A stretch of 64,000 nucleotides of DNA from Sinotaia quadrata (GCA_028829895.1 CM054184.1:20625701-20689700); one strand, 5' to 3'. Counted from the stretch's first letter, positions 1 through 11,923 are shown. A program made the numbers and translations. The notes: generated from the letters alone by a model not told the origin.

Positions 1-219
1 TTGTTATTTCGTTCAGTAGAAATACTGTGCCATTCATGCTAGTTCATTTATCTTTAATTAACATGCTAAGTCATTGTTGGAACCATGTAGCGTGTCTGAT
101 GCAATGAATTCATAGAATAACAAAATGATTTAGAGCCATTTTCATCATAACCTTGATGTGTAAACTGTTTGGTTATGACTTAAGGATTTTTCTATTTGTT
201 ATTGTTCAGTCTGTAACTC

Positions 220-472
220 TACTTTATTGATACAGCATAACTGTATATAGATAAATATAAATATAGCTTTGCTTTGTTGATATATAATGGCATCTGGAAA
301 ATATAAATGTAACTTTACCTTGTTGATACAGTATAACAGTATATGGAAAATATAAATGTAACTTTACTTCATTGATACTGCATACCCTGCATATTTGTAT
401 CTGGAAAATGTAAAGGTAACTTGAATACGTTAATACTGTGTGACTGTATCTGGAAAAGCGCATGTAATTTGT
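220..472. repeat. Degenerate minisatellite, ~50 bp x 5
   Basis: About five imperfect copies of a unit built on a TTGATACAG..TATA..GGAAAATATAAATGTAACTTTA pattern lie head to tail. The open frame that crosses it on the minus strand follows from the repeat and is not a gene. Confidence 0.7.
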
Positions 473-1381
473 GAAAGGATAATTGGCCAAATTCATTGTT
501 CATTTGTGGTCAACTAAATGATTGCATTCAGTAATTGTAAAATATATTCTAAAGAATTATTAAGGAAAGAGATAGTTAATGCCTGCCCATCTGAAAAAAT
601 ATAACTGTGTTTCTACAGCCATTGACAAAATCTCTTTAGTACCTTGGTGCTTTATGCCTTCCATTGGTATGCTTTGGCATTTTTACCTTGGTGCACCTGT
701 AAACTGGACACAACGTGCCATTTTGTGAGCTTGTAAAGCCAGCCAGTGTGTATTGTTTGTGAGCCCAAACTCCAGCCACAAAATCATCACAGGGGAAAGA
801 GAGATAAATCCTGTGCGGGTCATGTTGACCCCTTTTTCATGAAACTATTTGACTCTTTCTGTCTTGTGATGTACCTTATTCATGTCATCTGAACATAATC
901 AATTGAACTAACTTGTTACAGCTACCTTTGTTGATTCGAAGAACACTATAATAAACGGTCAATACGAGAGCCTTTTTTAGGCATGACACTATAATGAAAT
1001 ATCCATGTGTGTGTTTGTTTGTGCATTCTTGTGTGTCTTCATTGTATATGTCATTATTTGTATTTGATCAATGTCAGATTGGTGTGTAGTATGTAGTTAA
1101 TTATTTTGTTACTAAATTATACTTTGTCAACACCTTCCACGTGTTATATTATAACTGGGTCAAATGGATAGAGTAGTGTGGAGCTTGATAATTAACAAGA
1201 CCGGTGATTTAGGCCTTTACAGAGGGTGTTCACTACCCTGTTTTGGACGTGTGCAAGGTGAGACCCTCTGGTAATAGTGTAAAAATACCTGTTGTAGTCT
1301 CTCTAAGTATGCTTACAACTACACGCTGTTAATGCCTCCGTAACTTTGTAAGATATCGGATGTCCATTAATATTACTTCAA

Positions 1382-1382
<1 letters not shown>
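473..1382. other. Intergenic or intronic DNA, nothing recognised
   Basis: No convincing exon, RNA gene or repeat was seen here. If the minus-strand Ig-like gene continues past its exon at 1601, this stretch would be its next intron and may hide a further exon that I could not identify. Confidence 0.4.

Positions 1383-1428
<46 letters not shown>
1383..1428. repeat. (CTAT)n microsatellite
   Basis: Pure tetranucleotide run of about 11 copies, followed by degenerate CCAT/CCGT tetramers to about 1480. Confidence 0.95.
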
Positions 1429-1600
1429 CTTCCAGTCAGCCAACCATCCGTCCGTCCATTCAGTCTCCATCCATCAATCGGTCCTCGAGTATTAAAACTG
1501 AAGGTATAAAAGGAAAATCATCAATCGCAAATGGTGATGACAAAATACGTCATATATATTATTTTATGTCGATTGAATAAAGACAAACAACTTTAAATAC

Positions 1601-1773
1601 CTACTATTATGCGTAAAGCTGGAGTTGAAAGAGAAAGTCTGGGGTTTGTCTTGATGATCGTAACCTTTGAAGGAACACGTAAAAACATAAGCAGCCATGT
1701 TGGCGTCACTTTGCAGTTTTATTTCAAATTTAACAGGTTTCGTCCCATCAGCGTACAGTTCCTGTTTCACCTT
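1601..1773 (-). CDS. Exon 3 of the Ig-like gene
   Basis: The acceptor is TGCTCTATTTCAG followed by AAG GTG AAA, and the donor is AGTAG|GTATTT. The exon is 173 nt long, starts in phase 0 and ends two bases into a codon. It encodes a stretch beginning KVKQELYADGTKPVK and holding the second cysteine in AAYVFTCSFKGYD. The reading frame stays open into the intron for a few codons, so a different donor cannot be excluded. The next exon would lie left of 1601 and was not found with confidence. Confidence 0.5.
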
Positions 1774-4700
1774 CTGAAATAGAGCAAAAGCAAACGTGAT
1801 TGGATTAGTCATTTTCTACCATTGTGAGATTTATTGTGATATGACGTCACTAATCTCCCGTTTCAGTTGTGGAGGATCTAAATAGCTCAAGGACATTTGT
1901 TTGATATTCTTTAATACCTTTACACTCCTATTAGTTTTCTTGATACTTTTGCAATAACTGTTTTTATAGTGTAAATTGCTGGACTTTTGCAGTAATGTTT
2001 TTATAGTATAAATTGCTGGACTTTTGCATGATCTTAATTTCTTTCATTTTATTTCTCTTTTTCACTTTCCTTATTATTTATTTTCATCGTTCAATCATAT
2101 TCTAAAAATAGTAACTTGTCTACTATTGTTTTGAAAGCGTGAGTGCGCTGTCTAATAACCCTTGCGTGCATAATAAAAGAGTCAGACAAACATCCATAGA
2201 GTGCGCATGTTGGACACTGTGATGAAAAACAAACATCCATAGTGTGCGCATGTTGGACACTGTGATGAATAACAAGCATCCATTGTGTACGCATGTTGGA
2301 CACTGTGATGAATAACAAACATCCATAGTGTGTGCATGTTGGACACTGTGATGAAAAACAAGCAAATAAAGGAATGAATGCAGTTGTAACAGTGGACACA
2401 TAATGTAGAAAATAGCAGTAAACAACATTTCTCCATTGCTCACTTTCTTTATTCAAAACTTTCTCCATCCCCTTCTGTGGAGACAAAGATGTATTATGTG
2501 AAAAGACTATTATTTCTACAGTTGAGAATTATAATAATTGTATGTAATATGTAAACAACATGACATTGCTTCTAGTAGAAACATGTTCATAATTGATTAT
2601 GTTGCATTATGCTGCACAGATGTATCAGGCTAATAAATACTGTTGCAGGAATTGTAAGCTGAGAATCATTGTAAGAAAGAATGGAGAACAGATATGATTA
2701 AGCTCGGAACTTAGCGTTGCTCTCAAACACGATGTTTTAAAAAGGAGCAAGCAGTTTTCTTCTTTGTGTGTTTGCGGTGGTGGATTTGAGAAGTTTCCAT
2801 CCTAGTGTGTAGCATTTGCATTCTGTTTGCACACTGTTTGTGTGCATTAGCAAGTGTGTCTGACTCCACTGCGGAACTTTCTAGCAAAAGATCATTATGT
2901 GATTGTCTACTCGATAAGTTAATATGTTGAACATGTTCCTAGATTAGTCTCGAGGGATCTGCAGTGTTGGAATATTATACAATGTGTTTAGCAGAGCAGG
3001 TAGAAGATTAACTCTGCTATTGTGACCAATAAACTTCTGACATTGTTATGAAAGTTCATAAGGATTGATGCAGCTTACATCATTGAATGACCTCTCACTC
3101 CATTTCTTCTATGATAAGAATAGCCCTGAGATTTATTTTTGATACTAATCTGACTGCTGAATCTTGATTTAGGATATAAGAATTAATATGTATTGGAATT
3201 ATTTGAAAGTTGTTTCATGCAATATTGAGGTCAAATTAATTTTTTTCATTGTTTTGGTATATATGCATATTTGATTGTTGATTTCATAAATGTATTAACC
3301 TTCTTGCACAAATTATTACACTATATGTTGGAGTAAAATGGGTGAAGGGGGGCTCATTAAATATAAATAAAGATGGATTTTATTACTCCTTTAGTAAAAC
3401 GTTTCCACCTATGAAAATATGGTGTGACAGTTAAACGTCCGACTTATTATTGTGGAAAAGAGAAGACTTTTAATACACCCATATAATCTGCCAAATGAGA
3501 GACGAGTGATGTCTCCTGGGAGAATTATTAATGAAAATACATTAATATTCCTCCACCACTTCTAATTAGTTAATGATTAATAATAATGGATGATTAATAA
3601 TAATGATCATCATGACCAGTAACAAAGGGATGTATATCACATAAAGGGGATAAGCTTTGTCCAGTTATGAGCTCAAATTTGTCCAGAATTGTAACTAATT
3701 GTCAGAAGAGTGATATTAGTGGATGTAGAAAATAATTGATGGAAATTTATGAAGCTTAGAACCTATCGGAAACATAGACTAAACTGCTAAAAATATATGA
3801 TTTAGAATTTGGACATTTCCAGAAAGCAGTCTTATTTAATTTATAATCCTATCTAGAACTTTGTCTTGCTTTGTCTATCCTTTTCTCTCTTATGAAATTT
3901 TAGTTAACCCCTCTTTGACATTTTATGATATCTTTTGCATTGAAACATGTATTTACAATAATGTATATTACAGCTGAGTAGAAATTGCATTGTTTATGTT
4001 GTGCTTAAGTAACTTGATTAAGTGCTATACGGGTTGCTGAGTGTGTGACTGTAAATACTTTTGTAAATCAGATAGCTTACCAGTATCCTAAGTTTGCGTG
4101 TGAACATTGGTAGAGTTATTTTTAGAATTTTAAAAAATTAAAAAATCGACGATAGATAGAAGATGGGGAAGGAGGAAGCCAGAGATTTGGGCCTTTCAGG
4201 ACATGGGGCTAGAGAGCAAGCTATAAGCTATGTGGATTAAAAAAAAGACTATAGATTGAAGGAGAAGATACAGAAATGAAAGATAGAAATGAAAGAGATG
4301 AAAGCAATAAAACTTGAATGAATGTTACAAAAGATTACAGAGGAAAGATTAAAGTTTGAAAGTTACCTTAAACAAGAGGTAGCATTGCCCAGTTAGAAGC
4401 TGATGATAAATGAAACAGAGAGCTTGGCTTAAATCAACTAAGGATTCAGGAAGATAGTTTAAAGATAAGTGATGATAAATGAAACAGAGAGTTTGGCTTA
4501 AATCAACTGAAGATTCAGGAAGATAGTTTAAAGATAAGTGAGATGGCGATTAAGTTTAAGAAAGTGAACATAAAATTTATTTTTCATTCCTTCAATAGGA
4601 AGGAGGAAAATATCAAGGACTAGGTGTTGAGTTTTGAATAATGTGTTGTAAATTTATGTCTACCAGACAATTCATGGCTCTCCCAGTCAGTGATAGGTAT

Positions 4701-5679
4701 GAAGGGACAAAATAATATGGTCTTTATTTAATAGACTCCCAGAGAAACAAACGACACGCAGGGCTTATAAGTATGAACTGTTAGTGTACCTTAAGGTGTC
4801 TAGCAAATACGTACAGATATACAGGGCTTATAAGTATGAACTGTTAGTGTACCTTAAGGTGTCTAGCAAAGACGTACATATATACAGGGCTTATAAGTAT
4901 GAACTGTTAATGTACCTTAATGTGACTAGCTATCAAAGACGTACAGAGTTTCCATCAGTACAAATGATTAATCAACTAATACATTCTTACACTCAGCGAA
5001 TAAACTAGGACACATTTTGATGATATGGTTAGAGAGAGATGGGGTGAATATCGATAATGCAAAGGATGTTATGGACCACTTGATGGGGTGAATATCGATA
5101 ATGCAAAGGATGTTATGGACCACTTGATGGGGTGAATATCGATAATGCAAAGGATGTTATGGACCACTTGATGGGGTGAATATCGATAATGCAAAGGATG
5201 TTATGGACCACTTGATGGGGTGAATATCGATAATGCAAAGGATGTTATGGACCACTTGATGGGGTGAATATCGATAATGCAAACGATGTAATGGACCACT
5301 TGATGGGGTGAATATCGATAATGCAAACGATGTTATGGACCACTTGATGGGGTGAATATCGATAATGCAAACGATGCTATGGACCACTTCATAATCAACA
5401 CACTGCAGATGTCGTGTCCAGCACTTTTACCTTATGTTAAGGACAAAAGACCAAACAATCTTGTACTTTATTTTCTGGCTTTTGAAATTATTGTAAATTT
5501 ACTTCATGACCGAAATAAGCTTTGGATATGCAGGCTGTACTCAATACATGACTTAAACAGAGTTGATAAGGTTAAAAATGTACTGTACATTTATAATTTA
5601 GCACATAACATGATAATTTATTTGAAGTCTAGGGCCTTGATTTGCTTGATTTAAGTTACACTTCTGCCTTTCACTTTTG

Positions 5680-5750
<71 letters not shown>

Positions 5751-8700
5751 ATATATATATATATAGTCTAATCTCTCTCTATATATTTCTCCCTACATAT
5801 ATATATATATATGAAATAAATTCACATCATTTATATATTACAGCACTTATGCCTTACCTGAACCAGAGACTGGAAGTTTTTTTCTATCGTCGGGTTCGAA
5901 TCTCCTAAGTTAATTGTGGCAATTTTATCTTTTTTGACATCCGTTTTCAAATAACGAGAAACATACACTGCCTGCAGCACTCGGATGTTTTCCAAGTCCG
6001 CGAAACCCGCTCGACAGAGGCACGTGATGGTCAGTGTGTTCTCTGACTCGTTATACTGTACATTTGCACCTGTGTAAAAGTAGTGGTCCATATATTATCG
6101 ACTTTAGATCAATAACGACTTAATGAAACTGCACGAAATATTCACTTTTAAATACTTGCACTACGAAGACATCATTTTTATATATAACATTATTAATAGA
6201 TAGAATATATCATTCTATACGTCATTGTGTATATATAACATTATTAATAGATATAATATATCATTACACTTTATATACGTCATTATTAATAGATAGAATA
6301 CATCAATACACTTTATATACGTCATTGTGTATACATAACATTATTAATAGATAGAATATATCATTACACTATAAAGACATCATTGTGTATATACACAGAA
6401 TTTATTAATAGATAGAATATTTCATTGCACTACAAAGACGTCATTGTGTACATATAACATTTATTAATAGATAGAATATATCATTACACTGTAAAAACGT
6501 CTTTGTTTATATATAAACTTTACTAATAGAATATATCATTGCACTATAAAGGCAACATTGTTTATATATAACATTTATTAATAGAATATATACTTGCAAT
6601 ATAAAGACAACATCTTTATAGAATATATTTGCGGTGGAGTAAATTTGACTATCCCAATTTCTAAACTTAATTGTTATATAAATTCTTAAACTGTCGAAGT
6701 GACCCGATCTTGGGCATTTCTTATGATGGTAGTTTTATAAGTGTCATAGCTGGAGTAAACAACAAGGGTTGAGAATAAACTAGAAAATTGCTGATGCAAT
6801 ACACACCAGTTCCAAATGAATGAGTACTTTTTTTCTGACTGATAGTCTCATACTTGATGGGGATGGACCGAAAGTTTCTTTGTTGAAGAAGTACTCTTTT
6901 CTAATCACTTTGAATTTGAACATAACTCGAGTAAAGGCGATCGTTAGCTTATGGTAAGTTAACTGACTGATAAAGAAAGAATGGACTTAGAATATTTTAT
7001 AAATGTTTGTTATTGACCTATTATTATTTGACTTAGAGAATGTTTATGTAATTGAACATTATTTCTACGTTCATTAATTTGACTACGTTCTACATTAAAC
7101 TTGTGAATTTTGATTGATGCCTATATTTCTTATGTTGTATGTGTATCTTGCTAACGAAATTGTTGCAGGAATTTGTAAATTGAAAATGTGTGTAAAGGAG
7201 AACAGGGTTTGGAGGCGAAATATGCCTGAAATTTAGTGCTGTCTTAATTTGACTTTTGCAGAGAAAGCATGCTTTTTTTTCCTTTCACTCCAGGCAGCAG
7301 TGAATACTGTACTTGCTTGGTCACGCTGTTGTGTGAATTCAGCGTTATCTTCAACTTGTCAGTAAAACATATTGCTGTAAGTTTGCTGATTCCTGTTGTG
7401 TGAGTCCAGCGTTATCTTCAACTTATCAGTAAAACATATTGCTGTAAGTTTCTGATTCCTGTGAATTCCGTTCGAGAACCAATACAGTGGTCATGGTGGC
7501 TTGAGTTTGATCTCGAAAATTCACGAAGATTATTTTGAATGTTCCTCGTGATGTGTTGAGTACTACACACGAAATTTTGAGACATTCCTCCTGATGTGCT
7601 TGATAGTGCATACAAAATTCAGGACTATTCTCTATAGTGTGCTTTGTGAGCTAAGCGACGATTTTGGAACAGATGTGTAACGTGTCGTTAGGCAGTCACC
7701 TGAATAGGAAAGATAGGACTTGTTGCAAATCACATGATTATGAACATGTGCAGGCGACAGCCGCCATCTTTGAAAAGGTTATGTGCATTGACTTTCATTA
7801 TTTCTCTGAAACTCTACTCTCATTTCCGTGATTATATCTATGAACTTGATTATATATTTATGTTAACTGACTGTTGAGGCTTTGCTAGGATAAATTGAAT
7901 GATTGTCCAGTATGAATTGAACATTGTTGTGAAGTGTTGTAAATGTCAATACTCTTTGATTATATTCATATGTTGTATATTTGATTGTTCATTTAATAAC
8001 TTTATTGTTACATTTATTAAACTTCTTACACGTGGTGATAACCACACGTTGGAGAGACAGTGGATGTATGGGAACTCGCTAAATACAGATTAAAAAACGG
8101 ATTGTCTTCTCCTTTGTTAAGAAGATTTTTCATCTGCAGAAATATTTTGTGATAGTAAATGGTTGTCTTTAATGTTGTGGAAGAAAGAAAACGTTTACAG
8201 AGCCCGCATATTTGACAGGTAAGAGACGAGTGGTGTCTGCGGAGAATTATTAATAACATAAATTAAGATTCTCATCGCATGTAATTCGTTGTGGATGATA
8301 AATAATAATAATCATAACCGATAACTAAGGTGGCGTTGGCATCAGAATATCCTTGCTCTATCCTGGTTATATATAAAACATTAACTAATAGATAGAATAT
8401 ATCGTTACACTATAAAGATATAATTTTTTATATATAACATTTATTAATAGAATATAAGATTAGACCTGGAATTAGAAGCAGTGCTTTCTATTCTTTTTAA
8501 TCCACACTACTCTAGAATTCCCAGTTGTCTTTCTATTTGTTTTATATTAAAAGAATGTTTGAATATTTATTATTTTTATCTTTTCAAAAATAGTTACACA
8601 TTATGTATTCGGAAAAAAGCTTTTAAAGTATACAAGTACTTGTGAATATAATATCCAGTTACATTTTAATTGTTCGCTGTTACCATAGACTAAACGGAAA

Positions 8701-9260
8701 TCATTAATTGCAATTGGAGTTTTATGCTGCAGCTAGGCTGCATATAAATCTTTCAGTACAGTTTGAACATAAATAAAACATTAATTGCATCTGGCTGTAA
8801 ATAAATCTTGAATTGCAGTTATACTACAAATAAATCATTAATTGCAGTTAAAGAATAAGTATAGCATTAATTGCAATTAGACTAAAATGATTTATTGCAG
8901 TTAAAGAGTAAATAAATCAAAACTGTAGTATTAATTAAGAATCTAACTGTAGCATTATTAATGCATCAAGTGCAATAGTACTGTGGTCTTAATGATATCA
9001 ATAGTGTCTTTGTCTACATTCTAATCATTATGTTTATATCACCATAGTTTATAATTAAATCATTATGTTAATATCACCATAGTTTATAATTAAATCATTA
9101 TGTTAATATCACCGTAGTTCATAATTAAATCATTATGTTAATATCACCGTAGAGAATAATTAAATCATTATTTTAATATCATGGCATCTGTCTATCTATC
9201 TATCAATCAATTTATCTATTTATATCTATCTATCTATCTACCTACCTGTCTGCCTGTCTG

Positions 9261-9291
<31 letters not shown>

Positions 9292-11013
9292 GTCTGTCTG
9301 TCTGTCTATCTAGCTAGCTATCTTGCTAGTTTTAATTTAATAGAAATCTGATAAGAGTGACTTCAAGTGTTAAGTGCAAAGTACTCTGATCTCGGAAGTA
9401 GCCAGGCGCACACTAATAGGCAAGCGTTCCGAAATCTCCACAATTTTTACTGTACTGTTAATACGCTTGGATTACTTGTACAGAATATTTAGCAAAATAG
9501 TGTTTGGTATAATAATCTGAACTTCTGATCAAATACTTGATATAACTATCTGAACTAATGATTTATGCTTGGTATAACTATATGAACTTCTGATTAAGGA
9601 CTTGGCATAAGTATTTGAACTATTGATTAAGGACTTGGATTAGTTTTGGAAATGATTGAACTAATGCTAAATTTTTTGGAGAACATTTTGCAATGAACGG
9701 TTAAATACAAAGTTCCTTCGTGTGGTGTGGAAAGTCGTGTGGTGTGAAACTAAACTAATAACACAAACGGGAAGATCCACATGAGATGACACAGCCCCGT
9801 AGGTTAGATGACGTCCTGTTGTTATTAACTGTTATGTACCCGGATATCGTTAATTATCTTTCTCAAAAATACAAGTTCCTTTGCAGTTGATAACATTCAA
9901 AAACCTCCCACCACTTCTCTAAGAAAGAAGCGAGATTAATAATTGATAGCATTCTGTGAAAGCAATGAATCAGCTCCATAATCATTCAGGCATGAAATAT
10001 CAGTTTCTGCTAGAAAGACATATTGAAGAATTAATCAAGTTAATTATAATTCCCAGACTATAATCCAACCAAACTAGTATACTTACTACATCTAAATCAG
10101 CCGAAACTAATGAGTATACATGATTGTACTTGTACATATCTTTTTTCTTACTTGACCATTATTTAATAGAAAACGGTCGTTATATGTAGCCACTAGCCAG
10201 AGTCTAAGCATTAAAATATAAATTAAACATTTACTGTCGCATGAATATTCATACATTCGTTAAATCTTTACTCCACACTGTACAAACCGGTCATCCATTT
10301 ACGTTTTTTGCTATTCCTGCTTAGTGATACTACTTTTCATTTTCCCTCTTGGATTCTACTAAGTCAGTAAAATAGTACACTATTGTACTAAGTCAGCAAA
10401 ATAGTACACTATTGTACTAAGTCAGCAAAATAGTACACGTTTTTACTAAGTCAGCAAAACTATACACGTTTGTACTGACTCAGTAAACTTGTACACGTTT
10501 GTACTAAGACAGCAAAAGTGTACATGTTTGTACTAAGTCAGTAAAATTGTACACGTTTATGGTAAGTCAGTAAAACTGTACACATTGTAGTAAGTCGGTA
10601 AAATTCTACACGCGTGTACTAAGTCAGTAAAAATGTTCATGTTTCAATCGTACACGCTCAGGCTCGTTCTATTTAGTTTATACTCTATACATTTCTCATT
10701 ACTCTTAGCTAGTCTGCATTAAGGAAAACGTTTGAAATGCGTGTATAAGTACATACACTGAGAAATTATTCTCAGTCTTGTTATTAAGGGCTTCTCTGTC
10801 TAGCAAACGTAATACTTAATTGCCACTTGTTTTCCCTTCGTCGTTACCATTTCAAACGTTAATATAAAACTTGCTGAAACTGAATTTCTTACCACATAGC
10901 GCATTAATCCCGAGAACCATCGTCAAGACACAGTATCCGAGAATTAGCATGTGGCCACCTGAATGTGGTGACGACCAGAGAGGACTGCTACTCTTTCGCA
11001 AGTAATACGCCAT
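1601..11013 (-). CDS. Split gene, secreted Ig-like (FREP-like) protein, 5' part
   Basis: Three coding exons on the minus strand join in frame: 11013-10893 (Met, signal peptide, ends one base into a codon), 6069-5858 (starts with two bases that complete a Gly codon, ends in phase 0) and 1773-1601 (starts in phase 0, ends two bases into a codon). Each border has a GT donor or an AG acceptor. The joined product begins with a hydrophobic leader and continues as an extracellular-looking domain with LTITCLC near its start and AAYVFTCSF about 86 residues later. These resemble the B- and F-strand cysteines of an Ig domain. A leader exon followed by Ig exons, and a C.F.G.D motif after the second cysteine, recall molluscan FREP-type immune lectins. 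The lectin part would lie beyond the left edge of the window. Exon joining is well supported by phase. The family name is a tentative inference from memory of the motif. Confidence 0.5.
2186..2357. repeat. Minisatellite, 43 bp x 4
   Basis: Copies start at 2186, 2229, 2272 and 2315 with only a few substitutions. The unit contains ACAAACATCCATAGTGTGCG and GTTGGACACTGTGATG. Because 43 is not a multiple of 3, the unit gives overlapping open frames in all three minus frames. These are artefacts. The left flank of the array is related to DNA at 49437-49500. Confidence 0.9.
2640..3620 (-). repeat. Dispersed repeat family A, copy 1
   Basis: Diverged copy of an unclassified interspersed repeat also seen at 7160-8340 (same orientation), 45036-45310 and 62166-62520 (opposite orientation). 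Shared landmarks are TTGCAGGAATTGTAA at one end, TTTGATTGTTGATTT in the middle, and GAGACGAGTG.TGTCT..AGAATTATTAAT near the other end, which finishes in an AAT-rich tract. No terminal inverted repeat or recognised protein was found. Confidence 0.55.
4140..4758 (+). pseudogene. Possible retroelement gag-like remnant
   Basis: The plus strand is rich in GAA/AAA/GAG codons and reads as a broken charged helix followed by a stretch reminiscent of the start of Ty3/gypsy-type gag capsids in molluscs. It is interrupted by many stops. A 69-bp tandem duplication occupies 4402-4541. The similarity is weak and judged by eye, so this may simply be purine-rich non-coding DNA. Confidence 0.18.
4402..4541. 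repeat. Tandem duplication, 69 bp x 2
   Basis: Two nearly identical copies beginning GATGATAAATGAAACAGAGAG at 4402 and 4471, differing at only a few positions. Confidence 0.85.
4759..4948. repeat. Minisatellite, 63 bp x 3
   Basis: Copies of CAGGGCTTATAAGTATGAAC.. start at 4759, 4822 and 4885. The third is slightly longer. Since 63 is a multiple of 3, a short frame stays open through it. This is not evidence of a gene. Confidence 0.9.
5038..5392. repeat. Minisatellite, 44 bp x 8
   Basis: Eight nearly identical units, GATGGGGTGAATATCGATAA.. to ..GGACCACTT, start every 44 bp from 5038. The last three share AAACGATG where the first five have AAAGGATG, so the array grew from two variant blocks. 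Confidence 0.95.
5682..5815. repeat. (CT)n and (AT)n microsatellites
   Basis: (CT)n at 5682-5746 runs into (AT)n at 5747-5764, and a second (AT)n lies near 5797-5812. The tract sits in intron 2, just downstream of the exon 2 donor. Confidence 0.95.
5858..6069 (-). CDS. Exon 2 of the Ig-like gene
   Basis: The donor CAG|GTAAGG is close to the consensus, and the acceptor is CTACTTTTACACAG|GT. The exon is 212 nt long. Its first two bases complete a Gly codon with the last base of exon 1, and it ends in phase 0. It encodes the start of the mature chain (ANVQYNESENTLTITCLC..) with a candidate N-glycosylation site (NES) and two close cysteines. A Met codon exists 22 nt upstream of the acceptor at 6091, so the sequence could be misread as a first exon. 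The matching phase of the leader exon at 10.9 kb makes the internal-exon reading better. Confidence 0.55.
6144..6625. repeat. Degenerate AT-rich minisatellite, ~60-75 bp
   Basis: About seven diverged copies of a unit with ATTAATAGATAGAATATATCATT, CACTATAAAGACGTCATTGTG and TATATATAACATT. Two more units of the same type lie at 8369-8458, beyond a dispersed repeat copy. Confidence 0.85.
7160..8340 (-). repeat. Dispersed repeat family A, copy 2
   Basis: Second minus-oriented copy of family A. It shares GTTGCAGGAATTTGTAA at its right end on the minus strand, TTTGATTGTTCATTT, CTTCTTACACG and the GAGACGAGTGGTGTCT block with the other copies. It carries a private duplication of about 68 bp (7328-7461, unit GAATTCAGCGTTATCTTCAA). 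The minus strand around 8250-8030 keeps a short frame also open in the copies at 45.1 and 62.2 kb. Confidence 0.6.
8369..8458. repeat. Detached units of the 6.1-6.6 kb array
   Basis: Two units containing CATTAACTAATAGATAGAATATATCGTTACACTATAAAG and a second shorter copy match the array at 6144-6625. They lie directly beyond the family A copy, as expected if that element inserted into a longer array. Confidence 0.7.
8690..8960. repeat. Degenerate ~30-bp repeat
   Basis: Repeated AAATAAATCATTAATTGCAG-like words spaced about 30-40 bp apart, strongly diverged. Confidence 0.5.
9023..9181. repeat. Minisatellite, 35 bp x 4.5
   Basis: Units starting AATCATTATGTTAATATCAC at 9023, 9058, 9093, 9128 and 9163 (partial). 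Confidence 0.9.
9186..9325. repeat. (CTAT/CTGT/CTAC)n microsatellite
   Basis: Imperfect tetranucleotide tract abutting the 35-bp array. Confidence 0.95.
9503..9655. repeat. Degenerate ~40-bp repeat
   Basis: Four to five diverged copies built on CTTGGTATAACTATCTGAAC followed by TCTGATTAAG. Confidence 0.6.
10358..10648. repeat. Minisatellite, ~30 bp x 9-10
   Basis: Units built on ACTAAGTCAGCAAAATAGTA followed by CACGTTTGT. The two units nearest the left edge are nearly identical and those to the right are diverged. The array lies in intron 1, about 250 bp downstream of the signal-peptide exon. Confidence 0.9.
10893..11013 (-). CDS. Exon 1 of the Ig-like gene, signal peptide
   Basis: The minus strand has an ATG at 11013 preceded by an in-frame TAA. 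It encodes about 40 residues beginning MAYYLRKSSS and ending in the hydrophobic run MLILGYCVLTMVLGINALC, and it stops at a donor G|GTAAGA. A second in-frame ATG at 10950 would give a compact 20-residue signal peptide and is the likelier functional start on general grounds. The exon ends one base into a codon, and the acceptor of exon 2 supplies exactly the two missing bases. The exon is too short and too tightly bounded to stand out as an open frame. Confidence 0.5.
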
Positions 11014-11429
11014 TAGTTTTGTACGACCACAGCGATCTGCTCTGTACGGGACTTAGGTCAAATATGATCGCGTAAAACCCACACTACTGCGTTATTGAGG
11101 TCATGTTTGTAAAAAAAAAAAAACTTGTCTGACTGAACGATTTACCCTGGGCGGAGAAAAAGGGATTTTATATTTCTAAAATAGCGATTGACTTCCTTCT
11201 TGCTTAACAGCGTTGTCGTCAATATTTAAAACGAATTGGTTACTAACAAAAAAATGATTTCTTAGTAATACGGCTATTATATTGCATATTTTCTTTCTTA
11301 TTATCAGTTATCAGGCGAAAGCACATATATTAAAAAGAAACAGCGATCAATGGACTGTTTGAAAGTTAAAAAAAAGAAACTTTAAGAGGAAATTAGATAG
11401 CTAGATACTTTTACATGCATATATTTATA

Positions 11430-11476
11430 AACACACACACACATACATATACAGACACACACATACACAATCACAA

Positions 11477-11538
<62 letters not shown>

Positions 11539-11542
11539 ACAC
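11430..11542. repeat. (CA)n microsatellite
   Basis: Imperfect CA repeat with CATA interruptions. Confidence 0.95.
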
Positions 11543-11845
11543 TACAAGTCGAAGAAAACTTATCACAAAATAGTTTACTGGTAAATGCAACAAAAGTTTA
11601 TGAGTGCAATATGTGCCTTAATCTACTCGACCCCTCATTCACTCTCCTGCTCTCTTACGACAACTCCATACATTAGTTAAACAATAAAGTAATTATTGAA
11701 CATTCACTGAAAAATACTGGGGCTCTCGATTTGTCATTATGGAAGTCTTCCATTGAACCAAGGGTCATGCCCTACATTACTTCTAACCCACATAGACACC
11801 GCATCGTTTATGTCTCTGAGACCTATACTTGTGTTACAACGCTCG

Positions 11846-11854
11846 CACCACACA

Positions 11855-11920
<66 letters not shown>
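11846..11920. repeat. (CA)n microsatellite
   Basis: CA repeat with a single T interruption. Poly His-Thr and poly Val-Cys frames across it are artefacts. Confidence 0.95.

Positions 11921-11923
<3 letters not shown>

Larger units (their letters stand above)
1774..5857 (-). other. Intron 2 of the Ig-like gene
   Basis: About 4.1 kb between exons 2 and 3. It holds a 43-bp array, one copy of a dispersed repeat, a possible retroelement remnant, and 63-bp, 44-bp and (CT)n/(AT)n arrays, all listed separately. No further exon is needed, because exons 2 and 3 already join in phase 0. Confidence 0.45.
6070..10892 (-). other. Intron 1 of the Ig-like gene
   Basis: About 4.8 kb between the signal-peptide exon and exon 2. 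It contains an AT-rich degenerate array split by a dispersed repeat copy, several degenerate minisatellites and a tetranucleotide tract, all listed separately. No other coding potential was seen. Confidence 0.45.

Noticed and set aside
2091..2486. Overlapping 84-131 codon frames with repeated Cys-containing peptides.
   Set aside because: All three minus frames are open only because of a 43-bp tandem repeat.
5885..5905. GGTTCGAATCT resembles a tRNA or SINE B box.
   Set aside because: The flanking bases do not form a T stem, there is no A box at the right distance, and the sequence lies within a well-framed minus-strand exon.
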